Assembly: GCA_011390275.1 (NCBI GenBank)
Contig: JAABST010000017.1
Coordinates: 1 to 64,000 of the forward strand
Direction: 5' to 3'
Source: Geitlerinema sp. S16
GTDB lineage: Bacteria; Cyanobacteriota; Cyanobacteriia; Cyanobacteriales; Geitlerinemataceae
Length of the DNA: 64,000 nucleotides
Made by a program: the position numbers and the translations under genes. How positions within the stretch are numbered: position 1 is the stretch's first letter; every line of letters starts with the position of its first letter. Positions 46,041 through 54,378 of the stretch are shown piece by piece. The notes beneath the pieces were generated by a model, which saw only the letters and a list, made by a program, of their open reading frames with translations, had not been told where the DNA came from and did no database searches.

Positions 46041-47219
46041 CTAACGCATCAGACGGCGCGAAATGGCATCTACGGTCGATGATGCGTTGGGGGGTGGATT
46101 GCCCGAATGGTCTGACCTGGCTGGATTCGTGGTGTCTGTGGTGTCTCGATCGCGTTGCTCCTGCTCGGAGGTAGGAACATGCGACAGTTCTTCCATTTCC
46201 GTTTCGAGCTGATCGAGGAGATGTTCGAGCTGCGGCAAAAAGGTGAGGGGATGCCCGGATCGGGGGGCGCGATGTAGATACGCAGAACGAATTTTTCGCA
46301 CGAGAAACTTGAGCAGTTTGGCCGAACTCATGGCGGCCTGACTCCATTCCTCTAGCTTTTTCTCCTGATAAAACTCCATGGCTTTGCCGCGTAAGACTTG
46401 CAGCGTCGCCTCTTCACCATAATTTCCCGGCATCACGCGCAGTCGTAGCAAGACGCGCTCATCCCGATAAATAAACTCGCGGTCGCTTTCGCGCTGATCC
46501 TTGATTTGAGCTGAAGCTTCCGTGACAGGAACAGCATCTAACTCCATAAATTGCTTGAGCTGAACGAGCGTTTCTTGAAATAGGTCGAGCGGAAGCGCAT
46601 CCAGAACCGATTGTCGGATTCCATCCTGGCTGTAGACGATCGATCCTTGTTTTTCTCGACGCTCGAAAAAGAGCCGACCAATACCGCTCGATAAAACTTG
46701 GGCAAGCAAAGCCAGCAGCAGCCGATCGGGCGGCAACATCACCAGCATTGACACCGGCAGATGGGGCGGTTCGGGCTGAATTTCAAAGAGCTTGAGGTCG
46801 TCGTCTGAGTCTGATGTATAGGACGTATGAGGATCGGACTCGGGCTGTGCCTCGCTGCTGGCGATCGGCTCTGGGTGACTCGTGTCTGTGGCTCGATCGT
46901 CGGTCTCATCGCGTACGGATTTAAGCCAGTTAAGCGACGGCGGCGTATAGCCCACTTCGCTTTGACGCTGACTGGCGCGATTGAGATAGGACGACATCAC
47001 AAACTGATGCGCATCCACAGAAATCGCCTTGGCCACCACAATGCGGCCAACATGGTTAAACAGCTTATTGAGATATTCAAGCGCAGTGAGATCGTCGGGT
47101 TCGACCATACCGAGGTGAACGCGATCGGGTGTCACTTTTAGCGGAATGACCCGATAGTATAGGCAAACCTCGAACGGCAAGACGCTATCGATCAGTTCAA
47201 GAATCCGATCGGAGTCCAT
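46041..47219 (-). CDS. Protein with PilB/GspE N-terminal (MshEN-like) domain but no ATPase domain
   Basis: The protein has 392 residues. The N-terminal 95 residues match the N-domain of type IV pilus and type II secretion ATPases: LPFEVCLYYRVIPLKVTPDR, VHLGMVEPDDLTALEYLNKL and ISVDAHQFVMSSYLNRA. In PilB-type proteins this domain can bind c-di-GMP. No Walker A or B motif follows. The rest is an acidic linker (about 105-145), a conserved-looking region (MLVMLPPDRLLLALLAQVLS, VLLRLRVMPGNYGEEATLQV) and a disordered tail. It may be a c-di-GMP sensor or an adaptor for pilus machinery, but the function is unknown and no pil gene is adjacent. Confidence 0.6.
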   Translation of the reverse strand: MDSDRILELIDSVLPFEVCLYYRVIPLKVTPDRVHLGMVEPDDLTALEYLNKLFNHVGRIVVAKAISVDAHQFVMSSYLNRASQRQSEVGYTPPSLNWLKSVRDETDDRATDTSHPEPIASSEAQPESDPHTSYTSDSDDDLKLFEIQPEPPHLPVSMLVMLPPDRLLLALLAQVLSSGIGRLFFERREKQGSIVYSQDGIRQSVLDALPLDLFQETLVQLKQFMELDAVPVTEASAQIKDQRESDREFIYRDERVLLRLRVMPGNYGEEATLQVLRGKAMEFYQEKKLEEWSQAAMSSAKLLKFLVRKIRSAYLHRAPRSGHPLTFLPQLEHLLDQLETEMEELSHVPTSEQEQRDRDTTDTTNPARSDHSGNPPPNASSTVDAISRRLMR

Positions 47220-47585
47220 GACAGCTACTCATTGAGTCATCGAGGGAGAAGGGGTCAGGCTCGTTCCATCGGTTGATTGTCGTTTTATTACTATGCATAG
47301 AGCAAGCATCCGCAAAGTCGATCACGTTTTGCGATTAAGAATAGAAATAGAAATCTATAGATGCTTTGAGCTTGATGGTCTTTCTCTAAGCCCGAGTCCT
47401 TCTAGTCTAGCGGTTGAAGGGATACCTCGGTGGCTAGTGTCTCATTCGCTTTGCTGGAAATTCAAGCCTGTTCAGGTAGAAAATGTGAGGCTTAGGTGTA
47501 TGCGATCGTGCGATCGCATCGGTGTGAGGATGGGTGTGAAGATGGGCGTGGGATGGGTGTGAGATCCCGTCGCAGCTTGTTTGAG
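47220..47585. other. Intergenic region with degenerate GATGGGTGTGAG-type repeats
   Basis: These 366 bp lie between two minus-strand genes and hold no supported gene. At 47517-47563 variants of GATGGGTGTGAG are repeated three to four times. A short plus-strand ORF through the region has no family character. Confidence 0.5.
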
Positions 47586-48734
47586 TTAGGAAGCGGCAAG
47601 GCTGGAACTGTTGCGAATTTTTTGAGCTAGCAGATAGAGTTTGCTCCAGTCGAGAACAATTTGGGTGGTTTTTAAGGCAAATTCTTCGGCGATCGATTCG
47701 GGCGTTCGACCCGCTTGCAAGCGATGCAAGACATCGCGTTGATGATTGTCCAGAGTGCTATAAAACTGCGTCCATTCCTCTAGGGTGAGACCAAGGCGGT
47801 GTTCTTTGAGGGAAATTTTGAGCCAGCTTGAGACGAGTTCTGGGGCTTGTTTCAGGGCAAAAACGCGGATGGCGTGGTAGCTAATTTTTTCGCGTAAACG
47901 GTAAATTTGAGCGATCGGGACATCGAGCTGGGTGGCGATTTCGTCCTGGGTGTAGCCCTTGAGGTATAGCTCAACCCAGTTGGATGCCAATTCGCTGACA
48001 TTTTCGGCTAGATAAGCGCGAAAGTTACGTTCGACGGCCTGACGCAGCATTTGAATTTCGGCAAATTCGCGATCGTGTTCGTAGGCATCAAGGGTTTGCG
48101 TGTCGATCAAGTTAACGTCATCGTCGTTCTCGGAGCCGATGGAGACCTCGGCGGAGACCAAACGGATGTTGTTACTGGACGGCACTTGGGTGACGCCGCC
48201 GCGCTGCGATCGCCGCAGATAGTTGACGAAGCGATAGACCAGTAGCGGCTGATTGCGAATCGGGCGTAGACAATATTCTTCAACGCTGGCGACGATCAGC
48301 AGGTTCCGCAGGCGTCGATCGTCTGTACATTTCGCAATCCAGGTAATCTGGCGCTGGAGATAGCGATCGCTGTGGAGCATTTCCTGGACGATTTCCTGCA
48401 CAACATCGAGCGTACTGCGATGGCGATCGCGACTCAGGGCAACCCAGGTGCGGATTTTATTGCGCAACAGCACGAGATTACTGAGACGACGAATCAGGCG
48501 GCGATAGGCAGCATCTGGGCTGACGTTGAGGTAGCGTTGTTTCAGAATGCTGTAGCAAAATTCGTGGGATTTACGCGTGATCGCCTGTCGAGCCTCGTCC
48601 ATTCGGTCAATATTTTCCGGATGATCGCCGACTAACCACCGGGCGATCGCCGCGTGCCAGGGGTCGGGAAGTCGGGACTGTTCTCGCTCCAATCGCGTTT
48701 GCCACTCAGCAATCCAGGCTTGCGCGGTCTCCAT
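47586..48734 (-). CDS. HetZ-related protein (HetZ-related protein 2 type)
   Basis: The protein has 382 residues. It resembles the cyanobacterial HetZ-related protein 2 group: AAYRRLIRRLSNLVLLRNKI, RTWVALSRDRHRSTLDVVQE, RPIRNQPLLVYRFVNYLRRS, and two helix-turn-helix-like parts near the C-terminus (GYTQDEIATQLDVPIAQIYR; GRTPESIAEEFALKTTQIVL). HetZ itself is a heterocyst differentiation regulator, but this relative occurs in non-heterocystous species too, so its presence does not show heterocyst formation. A DNA-binding regulatory role is likely from the helix-turn-helix-like segments. It is upstream of the MshEN-like gene, with a 366-bp gap, on the same strand. Confidence 0.7.
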   Translation of the reverse strand: METAQAWIAEWQTRLEREQSRLPDPWHAAIARWLVGDHPENIDRMDEARQAITRKSHEFCYSILKQRYLNVSPDAAYRRLIRRLSNLVLLRNKIRTWVALSRDRHRSTLDVVQEIVQEMLHSDRYLQRQITWIAKCTDDRRLRNLLIVASVEEYCLRPIRNQPLLVYRFVNYLRRSQRGGVTQVPSSNNIRLVSAEVSIGSENDDDVNLIDTQTLDAYEHDREFAEIQMLRQAVERNFRAYLAENVSELASNWVELYLKGYTQDEIATQLDVPIAQIYRLREKISYHAIRVFALKQAPELVSSWLKISLKEHRLGLTLEEWTQFYSTLDNHQRDVLHRLQAGRTPESIAEEFALKTTQIVLDWSKLYLLAQKIRNSSSLAAS

Positions 48735-48825
48735 GCTCCTTCCGTTCCTTAAAAACTAAGCTCGATGTACGTTCAGGTTCGATTGGGACGCTTTCCCTTG
48801 TGTAATTGTAGGAGGCGACCCCGAT

Positions 48826-49641
48826 CTAATGCGATAGGCGGCGGATTTCCGGTGGCAATTCCTCGGGTGAGATCTGCGCCTGATGCTCACAGCGAAGGTT
48901 TTTAGCGTCCTGATCGCGCCACTGTGACCAATCGACCTGGGCAAGATTGGTGAGGCGATCGCAGTGAATCGGCAAGATCGGCGCAACGATCGACTCAGCC
49001 GTTATACGCATGAGGTCTAATACGGTTTTACGGCGTGATTCCTGGTTAGCCGGAACGCCAATTTCCGGAGCCGCATCGAACTCCACCCAGATTCCCCGTG
49101 CTCCCAGTGCAATTTGTGCCATCCACTTGGCTCGCGGATAGTGAGTTTCGGACGTGGTGAGCTTGACGTGTCGCGCGTTCCAGCTTGCCAGGATCGGCAC
49201 ACTGTAAACAAAATTCCCAAACGTGGAATCGGCGCATTCTTCCACCCAAACGCGATCGAGATTCACCCCCGCGCGGTTGAAAATCGCCCAAAGACAGGGC
49301 AGTTTCGATCCGGTGGAAATCAAAATCGGTATGTCTGCTTTTGTTGACGTAGGGGGCTGCGATCTCAGATCTAGTCCTGTGTCCGATCGCGTGTCCGATT
49401 CCGCCTCAGACCGCATCAGATCGGCGGCTTGGTCTGCAACATACACCTCCCGCTTAATGCTGCCGCCCAATACAAACCAAGCATCCACCGGTAGCCGCGC
49501 CGCCATCACCAGCGAGACCGTGCGCCAGGTAAACACGATCGCGATCGCGCTGACCAACACCAGCAGCGATCGGCGGATCAGCTTATGCCGCCAGATTCGC
49601 GAGAGTTTCCCCATGGGCTGCGTTGTCTCCGGTTTGATCAC
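48826..49641 (-). CDS. YdcF/SanA-like (DUF218) membrane-anchored protein
   Basis: The protein has 271 residues. An N-terminal basic segment is followed by one membrane helix (about 25-47, SLLVLVSAIAIVFTWRTVSL). The outer domain matches the YdcF/SanA/ElyC family: VDAWFVLGGSIKREVYVADQ with the conserved Gly-Gly, IPILISTGSKLPC, VWVEECADSTFGNF and VKLTTSETHYPRAKW. E. coli relatives act in envelope biogenesis, with ElyC linked to lipid II and ECA; the biochemical activity is unclear. A low-complexity Asp/Ser insert (about 78-100) lies after the first motif. It is upstream of the HetZ-related gene on the same strand. Confidence 0.7.
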   Translation of the reverse strand: MIKPETTQPMGKLSRIWRHKLIRRSLLVLVSAIAIVFTWRTVSLVMAARLPVDAWFVLGGSIKREVYVADQAADLMRSEAESDTRSDTGLDLRSQPPTSTKADIPILISTGSKLPCLWAIFNRAGVNLDRVWVEECADSTFGNFVYSVPILASWNARHVKLTTSETHYPRAKWMAQIALGARGIWVEFDAAPEIGVPANQESRRKTVLDLMRITAESIVAPILPIHCDRLTNLAQVDWSQWRDQDAKNLRCEHQAQISPEELPPEIRRLSH

Positions 49642-49736
49642 TTGTCTATCATCTCCAGCATTCGATACCTATCGTCTTAGCCCATTAGCCCACGATTAGC
49701 CTACTTTCCCGTCAACGCTTCCAAGCTTTCCAAACC

Positions 49737-50519
49737 TCACAAACCGGGCGGCGGCGCAAAGCCGATCGAACCGTCCTCGCGTTTCACCTGCCGCGCCCCG
49801 AGCGATCGCAATTCCGTCGCGGCTCGATCGCGCACCACCGAATCGACCGCATTGTTATACACATCGCTCCAGCCGATATAACGCGCCTGCACGCTGTCTG
49901 GATTTGCCTGAAGGTAGGCGATCGTTTGCTCTAAACCGGGTCGATAATCCGCAAAGGGGGTTCCATCGACCCAAGCTGCTGCCTGCTGATAGGCCGCGAT
50001 CGCGCCGGGAATATCACCGATCAAGAGAAATAGATCGAGTGCCTTAAACTTCGGCACGATAAATGCATTGGGATGGATTTCGGGTGAGAGGGCTGCCACC
50101 CCGCGATCGAACAGCGTCACAGCACGTTCTGGCTGACCCTGGTAGTACGACACACCGGGCGAGACAAAGAGATAGACAAACAAAAAGCGCGGGTCGAGTT
50201 CTGTGACGCGATCAAGATAGTCCGCCGCCAGCCCATAACCCGAGACGGCACGCGCCTCGTCATCGCCGAAATATTGCAGATAATCCAAAAATGTCCAGTC
50301 GGCGACGAGGGCTTCAAAACCCAGGGTAGGCGAATTGCGTAGGGTGGTCAGCCGCGTGGCTTCGGTTTGGGCCGCGAGTTCATAGTTGGGGGTTTGATTG
50401 AGCCGATCGAGCTGCTGAAGCTGTAGACCCAGAACGCCGCCACAGGCCGCGAGACCAATGACGAGATTGGTGAGGGTGCGATAGCCGAAAGAAAGGCTGA
50501 AAGAAAGTACGTGCGCCAT
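49737..50519 (-). CDS. TPR-like membrane-anchored protein, unknown function
   Basis: The protein has 260 residues. One hydrophobic segment near the N-terminus (about 13-33, TLTNLVIGLAACGGVLGLQL) could be an anchor or uncleaved signal. The rest is helical with TPR-like spacing (LDPRFLFVYLFVSPGVSYYQ, then GQPERAVTLFDRGVAAL, and GDIPGAIAAYQQAAAWVDGT), and a LVADWTFLDYLQYFGDDEAR motif that looks conserved. Proteins of this type occur across cyanobacteria without assigned function. It lies 75 bp downstream of a 32-codon membrane ORF in the same direction and may share its transcript. Confidence 0.6.
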   Translation of the reverse strand: MAHVLSFSLSFGYRTLTNLVIGLAACGGVLGLQLQQLDRLNQTPNYELAAQTEATRLTTLRNSPTLGFEALVADWTFLDYLQYFGDDEARAVSGYGLAADYLDRVTELDPRFLFVYLFVSPGVSYYQGQPERAVTLFDRGVAALSPEIHPNAFIVPKFKALDLFLLIGDIPGAIAAYQQAAAWVDGTPFADYRPGLEQTIAYLQANPDSVQARYIGWSDVYNNAVDSVVRDRAATELRSLGARQVKREDGSIGFAPPPGL

Positions 50520-50594
50520 ACCGAATGAATCCAGAGAAAAGAGAACGGCGAGCCAAGGAGGAGGTTAAGGACTAACGCAAAATATTCAGACCCG

Positions 50595-50693
50595 TTAGGA
50601 GCGATCGGCGAGCAAGACCCGATACATCACAAAAAAGGTCACGCCCAAATAGCCAAACACCGCCACCCAATCCAAAATCTCGCTGGTAGACAT
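50595..50693 (-). CDS. Possible 32-residue single-span membrane protein
   Basis: A 32-codon frame starts at the ATG at 50693, with AAGGA ending 13 nt upstream, and ends in TAA. It reads MSTSEILDWVAVFGYL followed by GVTFFVMYRVLLADRS: an acidic N-terminus, one hydrophobic helix and a basic/acidic end. This is the design of small thylakoid subunits (the Pet, Psb and Ndh low-mass proteins), but it does not match any of these that I can recall. It is upstream of the TPR-like gene in the same direction and divergent from larB. Coding status is inferred only from composition, the ribosome binding site and context. Confidence 0.45.
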   Translation of the reverse strand: MSTSEILDWVAVFGYLGVTFFVMYRVLLADRS

Positions 50694-50765
50694 AACCCCT
50701 ACTTTTCCTTCAATACTTCGGCTGATGCCAGAGAATAACTATCAGCTCCGAAAATTTTAACTTGA

Positions 50766-51557
50766 ATGACTCCTGAAGACCTCCGCACTCTGCTACGTTC
50801 CGTGGCGGCTGGGCAGCTTGACCCCGACCAAGCGATCAATCGCTTTAAGCATTTTGCCTATGAACCCGTCGGTGATTTCGCCAAGGTCGATCACCATCGA
50901 TCGCTCCGTACTGGGTTTCCCGAAGCGGTGTGGGGACAGGATAAAACGCCGGATCAAATTGCCGCGATCGTCCGTGTCATGCGCGATCGTAACGATGTTG
51001 TTATGGTGACCCGCCTTGACCCACAAGCCTACTCCGCCCTCAAACCAAAAGTCCCCGACCTGCGCTACTACCCCCTCGCTCGCATTTCCGCCCTCGGCCG
51101 CGATCTCGGCGCAGTGAAACATCCCGGCACGATCGCCCTCGTCAGCGCCGGAACCTCCGATCTCCCCGTCGCCGAAGAAGCCGCCGTCACGGCTGAACTC
51201 TGCGGCTTCCGCGTGATGCGGCTGTGGGACGTGGGCGTGGCCGGAATTCATCGGCTCCTCGATAACCGCGATCTCTTGCAAAAAGCGGACGTGATTGTCG
51301 TCGCGGCAGGCATGGAGGGCGCGTTACCCAGCGTGGTGGCGGGCTTGGTTGATTGTCCCGTCGTCGCCGTGCCGACCAGTATTGGCTATGGGGCGAATTT
51401 TCAGGGACTCGCGCCGCTCCTGACCATGCTCAATTCTTGCGCGGCGGGCATTGGCGTTGTCAACATCGATAACGGCTTTGGAGCGGCCATCCTCGCCGGT
51501 CAAATTCTTCGCACAGCCGCGCGAATTGCATCTCAGCCATCGTCTTCAAGACCCTGA
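50766..51557 (+). CDS. larB: Pyridinium-3,5-biscarboxylic acid mononucleotide synthase (LarB)
   Basis: The protein has 263 residues, the standard length. LarB carboxylates and hydrolyses nicotinic acid adenine dinucleotide in the first step of making the nickel-pincer cofactor. Features: N-terminal GQLDPDQAINRFKHFAYEPV, the PurE-like core (IALVSAGTSDLPVAEEAAVT, AAGMEGALPSVVAGLVDCPV, VAVPTSIGYGANFQGLAPLL) and NIDNGFGAAILAGQILR. LarC and LarE are not nearby, and lactate racemase LarA is not in the window. LarB homologues are common in cyanobacteria, where the client enzyme is often unknown. The gene has its own promoter region shared with the divergent small ORF. Confidence 0.9.
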   Translation: MTPEDLRTLLRSVAAGQLDPDQAINRFKHFAYEPVGDFAKVDHHRSLRTGFPEAVWGQDKTPDQIAAIVRVMRDRNDVVMVTRLDPQAYSALKPKVPDLRYYPLARISALGRDLGAVKHPGTIALVSAGTSDLPVAEEAAVTAELCGFRVMRLWDVGVAGIHRLLDNRDLLQKADVIVVAAGMEGALPSVVAGLVDCPVVAVPTSIGYGANFQGLAPLLTMLNSCAAGIGVVNIDNGFGAAILAGQILRTAARIASQPSSSRP

Positions 51558-52016
51558 CCTCTAAAGGAATCCGGACACAATTCCTTCATATGTCCCAAAA
51601 ACAGAAAAGCCTAAGTGTATTTACGTATGTAATTTCATTGTGTATTGTATTCGTAGATGCATTCGATCGAGAACTCTTATGTTTCAGATGCATCTATTCA
51701 GCTCTTTCCCTCCAGCTACCGATGAGCATGTTAGTCCCGTCAGATTCTCTCTGCTTAGACTGTTTTGCCATGATCGCCTCGGCGGTGATCGCCATATCTA
51801 GCCTCATCATTGCCCCCTCTCCAATAACCTCCGTCACCGGTTCTCACCTCTTGAGTTCCTGCACCGATTACTGTCCGGAGGACGTTGAAGGTGTCCCACC
51901 CGGAGCCGGAGCCGGAACACGACGATCGATTGATGCGTTGGATCTGTCGCACCGCGAGAGTCCTCCACGATTGGCATAGCCAGTTATTTGGGCAATTTTT
52001 ACAATTCAAAAAACAG

Positions 52017-52055
52017 CAAGGCGCAGAAGATCGTCGTTACTTCTTCTGCGCCTTG
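52017..52055. terminator. Strong bidirectional terminator hairpin
   Basis: CAAGGCGCAGAAG and CTTCTGCGCCTTG form a perfect 13-bp stem with a 13-nt loop. TTATTTTT follows on the plus strand, and the minus strand reads CTGTTTTTTG after its stem, so either strand could terminate here. Confidence 0.8.
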
Positions 52056-52114
52056 TTATTTTTGGTTTTTAAGGTTCGCGATCGCGGAACCTTCAAGCGT
52101 TATTTCGTTTTTAT

Positions 52115-52236
52115 CCCTCTTTTGTCACTCTCCGAAAAGAACGTCTGAAACCCTTATTCATTCGTTCTCACTCTCATTTAGGAAATGGCTGAAATAACGT
52201 AGACTCGTTATCAAATCGGAGAGTGACAGAAGAGGG
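52115..52236. mobile_element. MITE-like element with 21-bp terminal inverted repeats
   Basis: CCCTCTTTTGTCACTCTCCG (plus A) at 52115-52135 is repeated in inverse at 52216-52236 with one mismatch, enclosing 80 bp without coding capacity. It ends one base before the next inverted-repeat element. Confidence 0.6.
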
Positions 52237-52237
52237 T

Positions 52238-52354
52238 TATAGCGTAAGCCGATTGTGTTAGGACACTCTCGTCTAAGTTAAAAACCGCACTTCGACTCCG
52301 CTCAGTGCTCTTCAGTTTTTTTGATACGTCCTAATCAAATCGGTTTTTGCTATA
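52238..52354. mobile_element. MITE-like element (copy B) with TATAGC ends
   Basis: The ends TATAGCGTAAGCCGATTGTG (plus TTAGGAC) and the inverse at 52328-52354 match at about 21 of 27 positions. It contains the same 30-bp core (52281-52310; CGCACTTCGACTCCGCTCAG) as copy A at 16155-16184. The total is 117 bp with no coding capacity. Confidence 0.6.
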
Positions 52355-52377
52355 TTTGTCCGGTCTATTGATACGCT

Positions 52378-53349
52378 CTAACTTCCCGTGGTTGCCAGCG
52401 TGTATTTAAAGGATCGCCCGCCGGTATAGCCGGACAGATCGGCCAGTTCCTCTAGTTCCTGGATGCCTTCGTACAGTTCACCGTTGATTTTCCAGGTGGG
52501 AAAAGAGTGAATGCCTGTCGCACGACAAACATCGGCTTGGGGGTTGAGTCCTTTGGGATCGCATTCAACGTAATCGATCGCGGCGAAAGCTTCGATGCCG
52601 AAAAGTTCTTTTTGGGTGTAGCAGTGGGGACACCAGTAAGCGCCGAATTGCTGTGCGCCGATCGCGGTGAGGTGTTGCGCTAGGGCGATCGAGTCGGGGT
52701 CAGAGTGGCGGGTTAGGGGTGCACCGGTATAGCCGCTGTTTTGGGTGATGGTGGTCGGTGTGGCGGTATTGGCGGCGGTGGCGGGGGCAACGTTGGCAAA
52801 GACGCCGAAAATGCCGGTTAAGGTAACGGCAGCGACGATCGTCAGGGTGAAACCAACACCGCCGAGGTCATCCCAGCGCCGACCGGCGATCGCCAGGATA
52901 AAAATCGTGAACGAAAACAGGGCGGAGGCAATGCAGTAAGGGCAGACGGCGTGTAGCTGTGTGGCCAGGATATACATCAAATAGCCGCTGGTCGTCGCCA
53001 TGATCGCCCCGCCGATCACCAAAATCCATGACGTAATCGTCTCGGTATTGGAAGCACGGAACGGTTCAGCGACGATGTTACGTGGGATCAGGGCGGCGAT
53101 CGCCATGACGCTGTAGGCCATCAGGCCAAAGATCGGCAGCGGGACGCCGTAGGGGTTGGCGTAGGCGCTGGTCAGGACGGTGTCACAGCCGCCGCTGGAG
53201 CAGACATCCGCGACGCGATCGTTCAGGTCAACCCAGGTAAGGAAGGCGGTTTCGATCGCGCCGAGGCTGGCGATCGCGGCGATCGCGGGGCGAGCATAGC
53301 GTTGGAGCATGGGTAGGCTCGATCGAGCCGATGTCGTATGGTCAGTCAT
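52378..53349 (-). CDS. Vitamin K epoxide reductase-thioredoxin fusion (VKOR/LTO1 type)
   Basis: The protein has 323 residues from the ATG at 53349; an in-frame start 12 codons upstream is less likely. Four to five membrane helices form the VKOR domain, with the loop cysteines (DVCSSGGCDTVLTS) and the active CPYC (HAVCPYCIASALFSF). A thioredoxin-like domain follows, with CPHC (GAYWCPHCYTQKELFGIEAF). Such fusions oxidise protein thiols in the periplasm and thylakoid lumen and are needed for photosystem assembly in plants (LTO1) and cyanobacteria. All four redox cysteine pairs are intact. It is followed by two repeat elements, and btpA lies upstream on the same strand. Confidence 0.92.
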   Translation of the reverse strand: MTDHTTSARSSLPMLQRYARPAIAAIASLGAIETAFLTWVDLNDRVADVCSSGGCDTVLTSAYANPYGVPLPIFGLMAYSVMAIAALIPRNIVAEPFRASNTETITSWILVIGGAIMATTSGYLMYILATQLHAVCPYCIASALFSFTIFILAIAGRRWDDLGGVGFTLTIVAAVTLTGIFGVFANVAPATAANTATPTTITQNSGYTGAPLTRHSDPDSIALAQHLTAIGAQQFGAYWCPHCYTQKELFGIEAFAAIDYVECDPKGLNPQADVCRATGIHSFPTWKINGELYEGIQELEELADLSGYTGGRSFKYTLATTGS

Positions 53350-53420
53350 AGCGGAGGGTTCTCGGGTTCTCGGCAATGGAGACAAATAAAGACGATGGCA
53401 GGGCTGAATCTAGCTGGGTT

Positions 53421-53460
53421 TAGCTCGATCTGGCCGGATCTAGCTCAATCTGGCTGGATC
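53421..53460. repeat. Two tandem 20-bp repeats
   Basis: TAGCTCGATCTGGCCGGATC is followed directly by TAGCTCAATCTGGCTGGATC (18 of 20 identical), upstream of the VKOR gene and downstream of btpA. Confidence 0.75.
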
Positions 53461-53493
53461 TATTAACGATAGCGGGGAAACTGGATTCGAGGG

Positions 53494-54378
53494 TTAGGAC
53501 GAGATCGCGGATGGGGTGGCACGATGCGAGTTGCGATCGCTGGCGTGATTGATCGCAGTATCGTTTTTGACCGGATGAGCCAGACTGCGCTGAGCCGCTT
53601 CGACAAACTGACTGACTCGGATCGGATCGATCGGCGATTCAATATTGCCGTGACGCTTGAGCGAACTTGAAACGATCACGCCATCCGCCGCCGTCATCAG
53701 TTCCGGGATATTTTCCCAATCGGCTCCACTTCCAATCAAGACGGGTTTGTTTCTCGCGGCATGTTTCGCCAATTCGAGATCTTCGAGGCTGGGCGGCATT
53801 CCCGTCGCCAAACCGGAAAGGATCACACCATCGGCGAGACCGCGTTCGAGTGCTTCGCGGACGGCCAGGGTCGGGTTAGGCGTTCCGAGGGGGTGGGCAT
53901 GTTTAACCAAAACATCCGCAAAAATTTTGACGTCGCTACCGAGTTCACGGCGGTAGCGTAAGAGTTCGTGGGCGCAGCCTTCGATAATGCCTTGGTCAGT
54001 GACCATCGCGCCGGTGAAGACGTTCACGCGGATGAATTTCGCACCGCTACAGGTCGCGATCGCCATGCTGCTGATGGCATCGTTGCGTAAAACATTGATG
54101 CCGATCGGCTGGGCAACCAGACCCATGAGCCGACCCACGATCGTCGTCATCGCACTCACCACGACGGGATCGACTCGGCCACTACAGAACGGCGCATCGA
54201 AGAAATTTTCGATAATGATCCCATCGACGCCACCGGCGGATAGTGCGACGGCTTCTCGTTCAGCGCGATCGATCACCGCTTTAAAATCCCCCCCCCAACG
54301 CGGTGAGGCAGGCAGGGGAAGGAGGTGAACGACACCAATAATAGGGTTTGGGGTCTTAAAAATGTGTTGACAGTCCAC
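53494..54378 (-). CDS. btpA: Photosystem I biogenesis protein BtpA
   Basis: The protein has 294 residues from a GTG at 54378, close to the 287 I recall for Synechocystis BtpA. The frame stays open to 54690, but the extra 104 residues are Ser/Thr/Arg-rich and unlike the family. Core motifs: PIIGVVHLLPLPASPRWGGD, GGVDGIIIENFFDAPF, FIRVNVFTGAMVTDQGIIEG, VKIFADVLVKHAHPLG and DGVILSGLATGMPP, a TIM-barrel fold. BtpA is a thylakoid-surface protein needed to keep PSI reaction-centre proteins stable. It precedes the VKOR gene on the same strand, also linked to photosystem assembly. The start choice is inferred. Confidence 0.88.
   Translation of the reverse strand: MDCQHIFKTPNPIIGVVHLLPLPASPRWGGDFKAVIDRAEREAVALSAGGVDGIIIENFFDAPFCSGRVDPVVVSAMTTIVGRLMGLVAQPIGINVLRNDAISSMAIATCSGAKFIRVNVFTGAMVTDQGIIEGCAHELLRYRRELGSDVKIFADVLVKHAHPLGTPNPTLAVREALERGLADGVILSGLATGMPPSLEDLELAKHAARNKPVLIGSGADWENIPELMTAADGVIVSSSLKRHGNIESPIDPIRVSQFVEAAQRSLAHPVKNDTAINHASDRNSHRATPSAISS

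Larger units (their letters stand above)
51558..52377. other. Gene-poor, repeat-rich region
   Basis: These 820 bp between convergent larB and the VKOR gene contain a bidirectional terminator (52017-52055), a 21-bp terminal-inverted-repeat element (52115-52236) and a second MITE-like element (52238-52354). The open frames at 51590-51979 and 51885-52148 run through these structures and look spurious. Confidence 0.6.

Noticed and set aside
51590..51979. 129-codon ORF after larB
   Set aside because: Composition is erratic and no domain is visible. It overlaps another spurious frame and precedes terminator and repeat structures.
51885..52148. 87-codon ORF spanning the strong terminator at 52017-52055
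   Set aside because: Its second half simply translates the terminator hairpin and the left arm of a MITE-like element.
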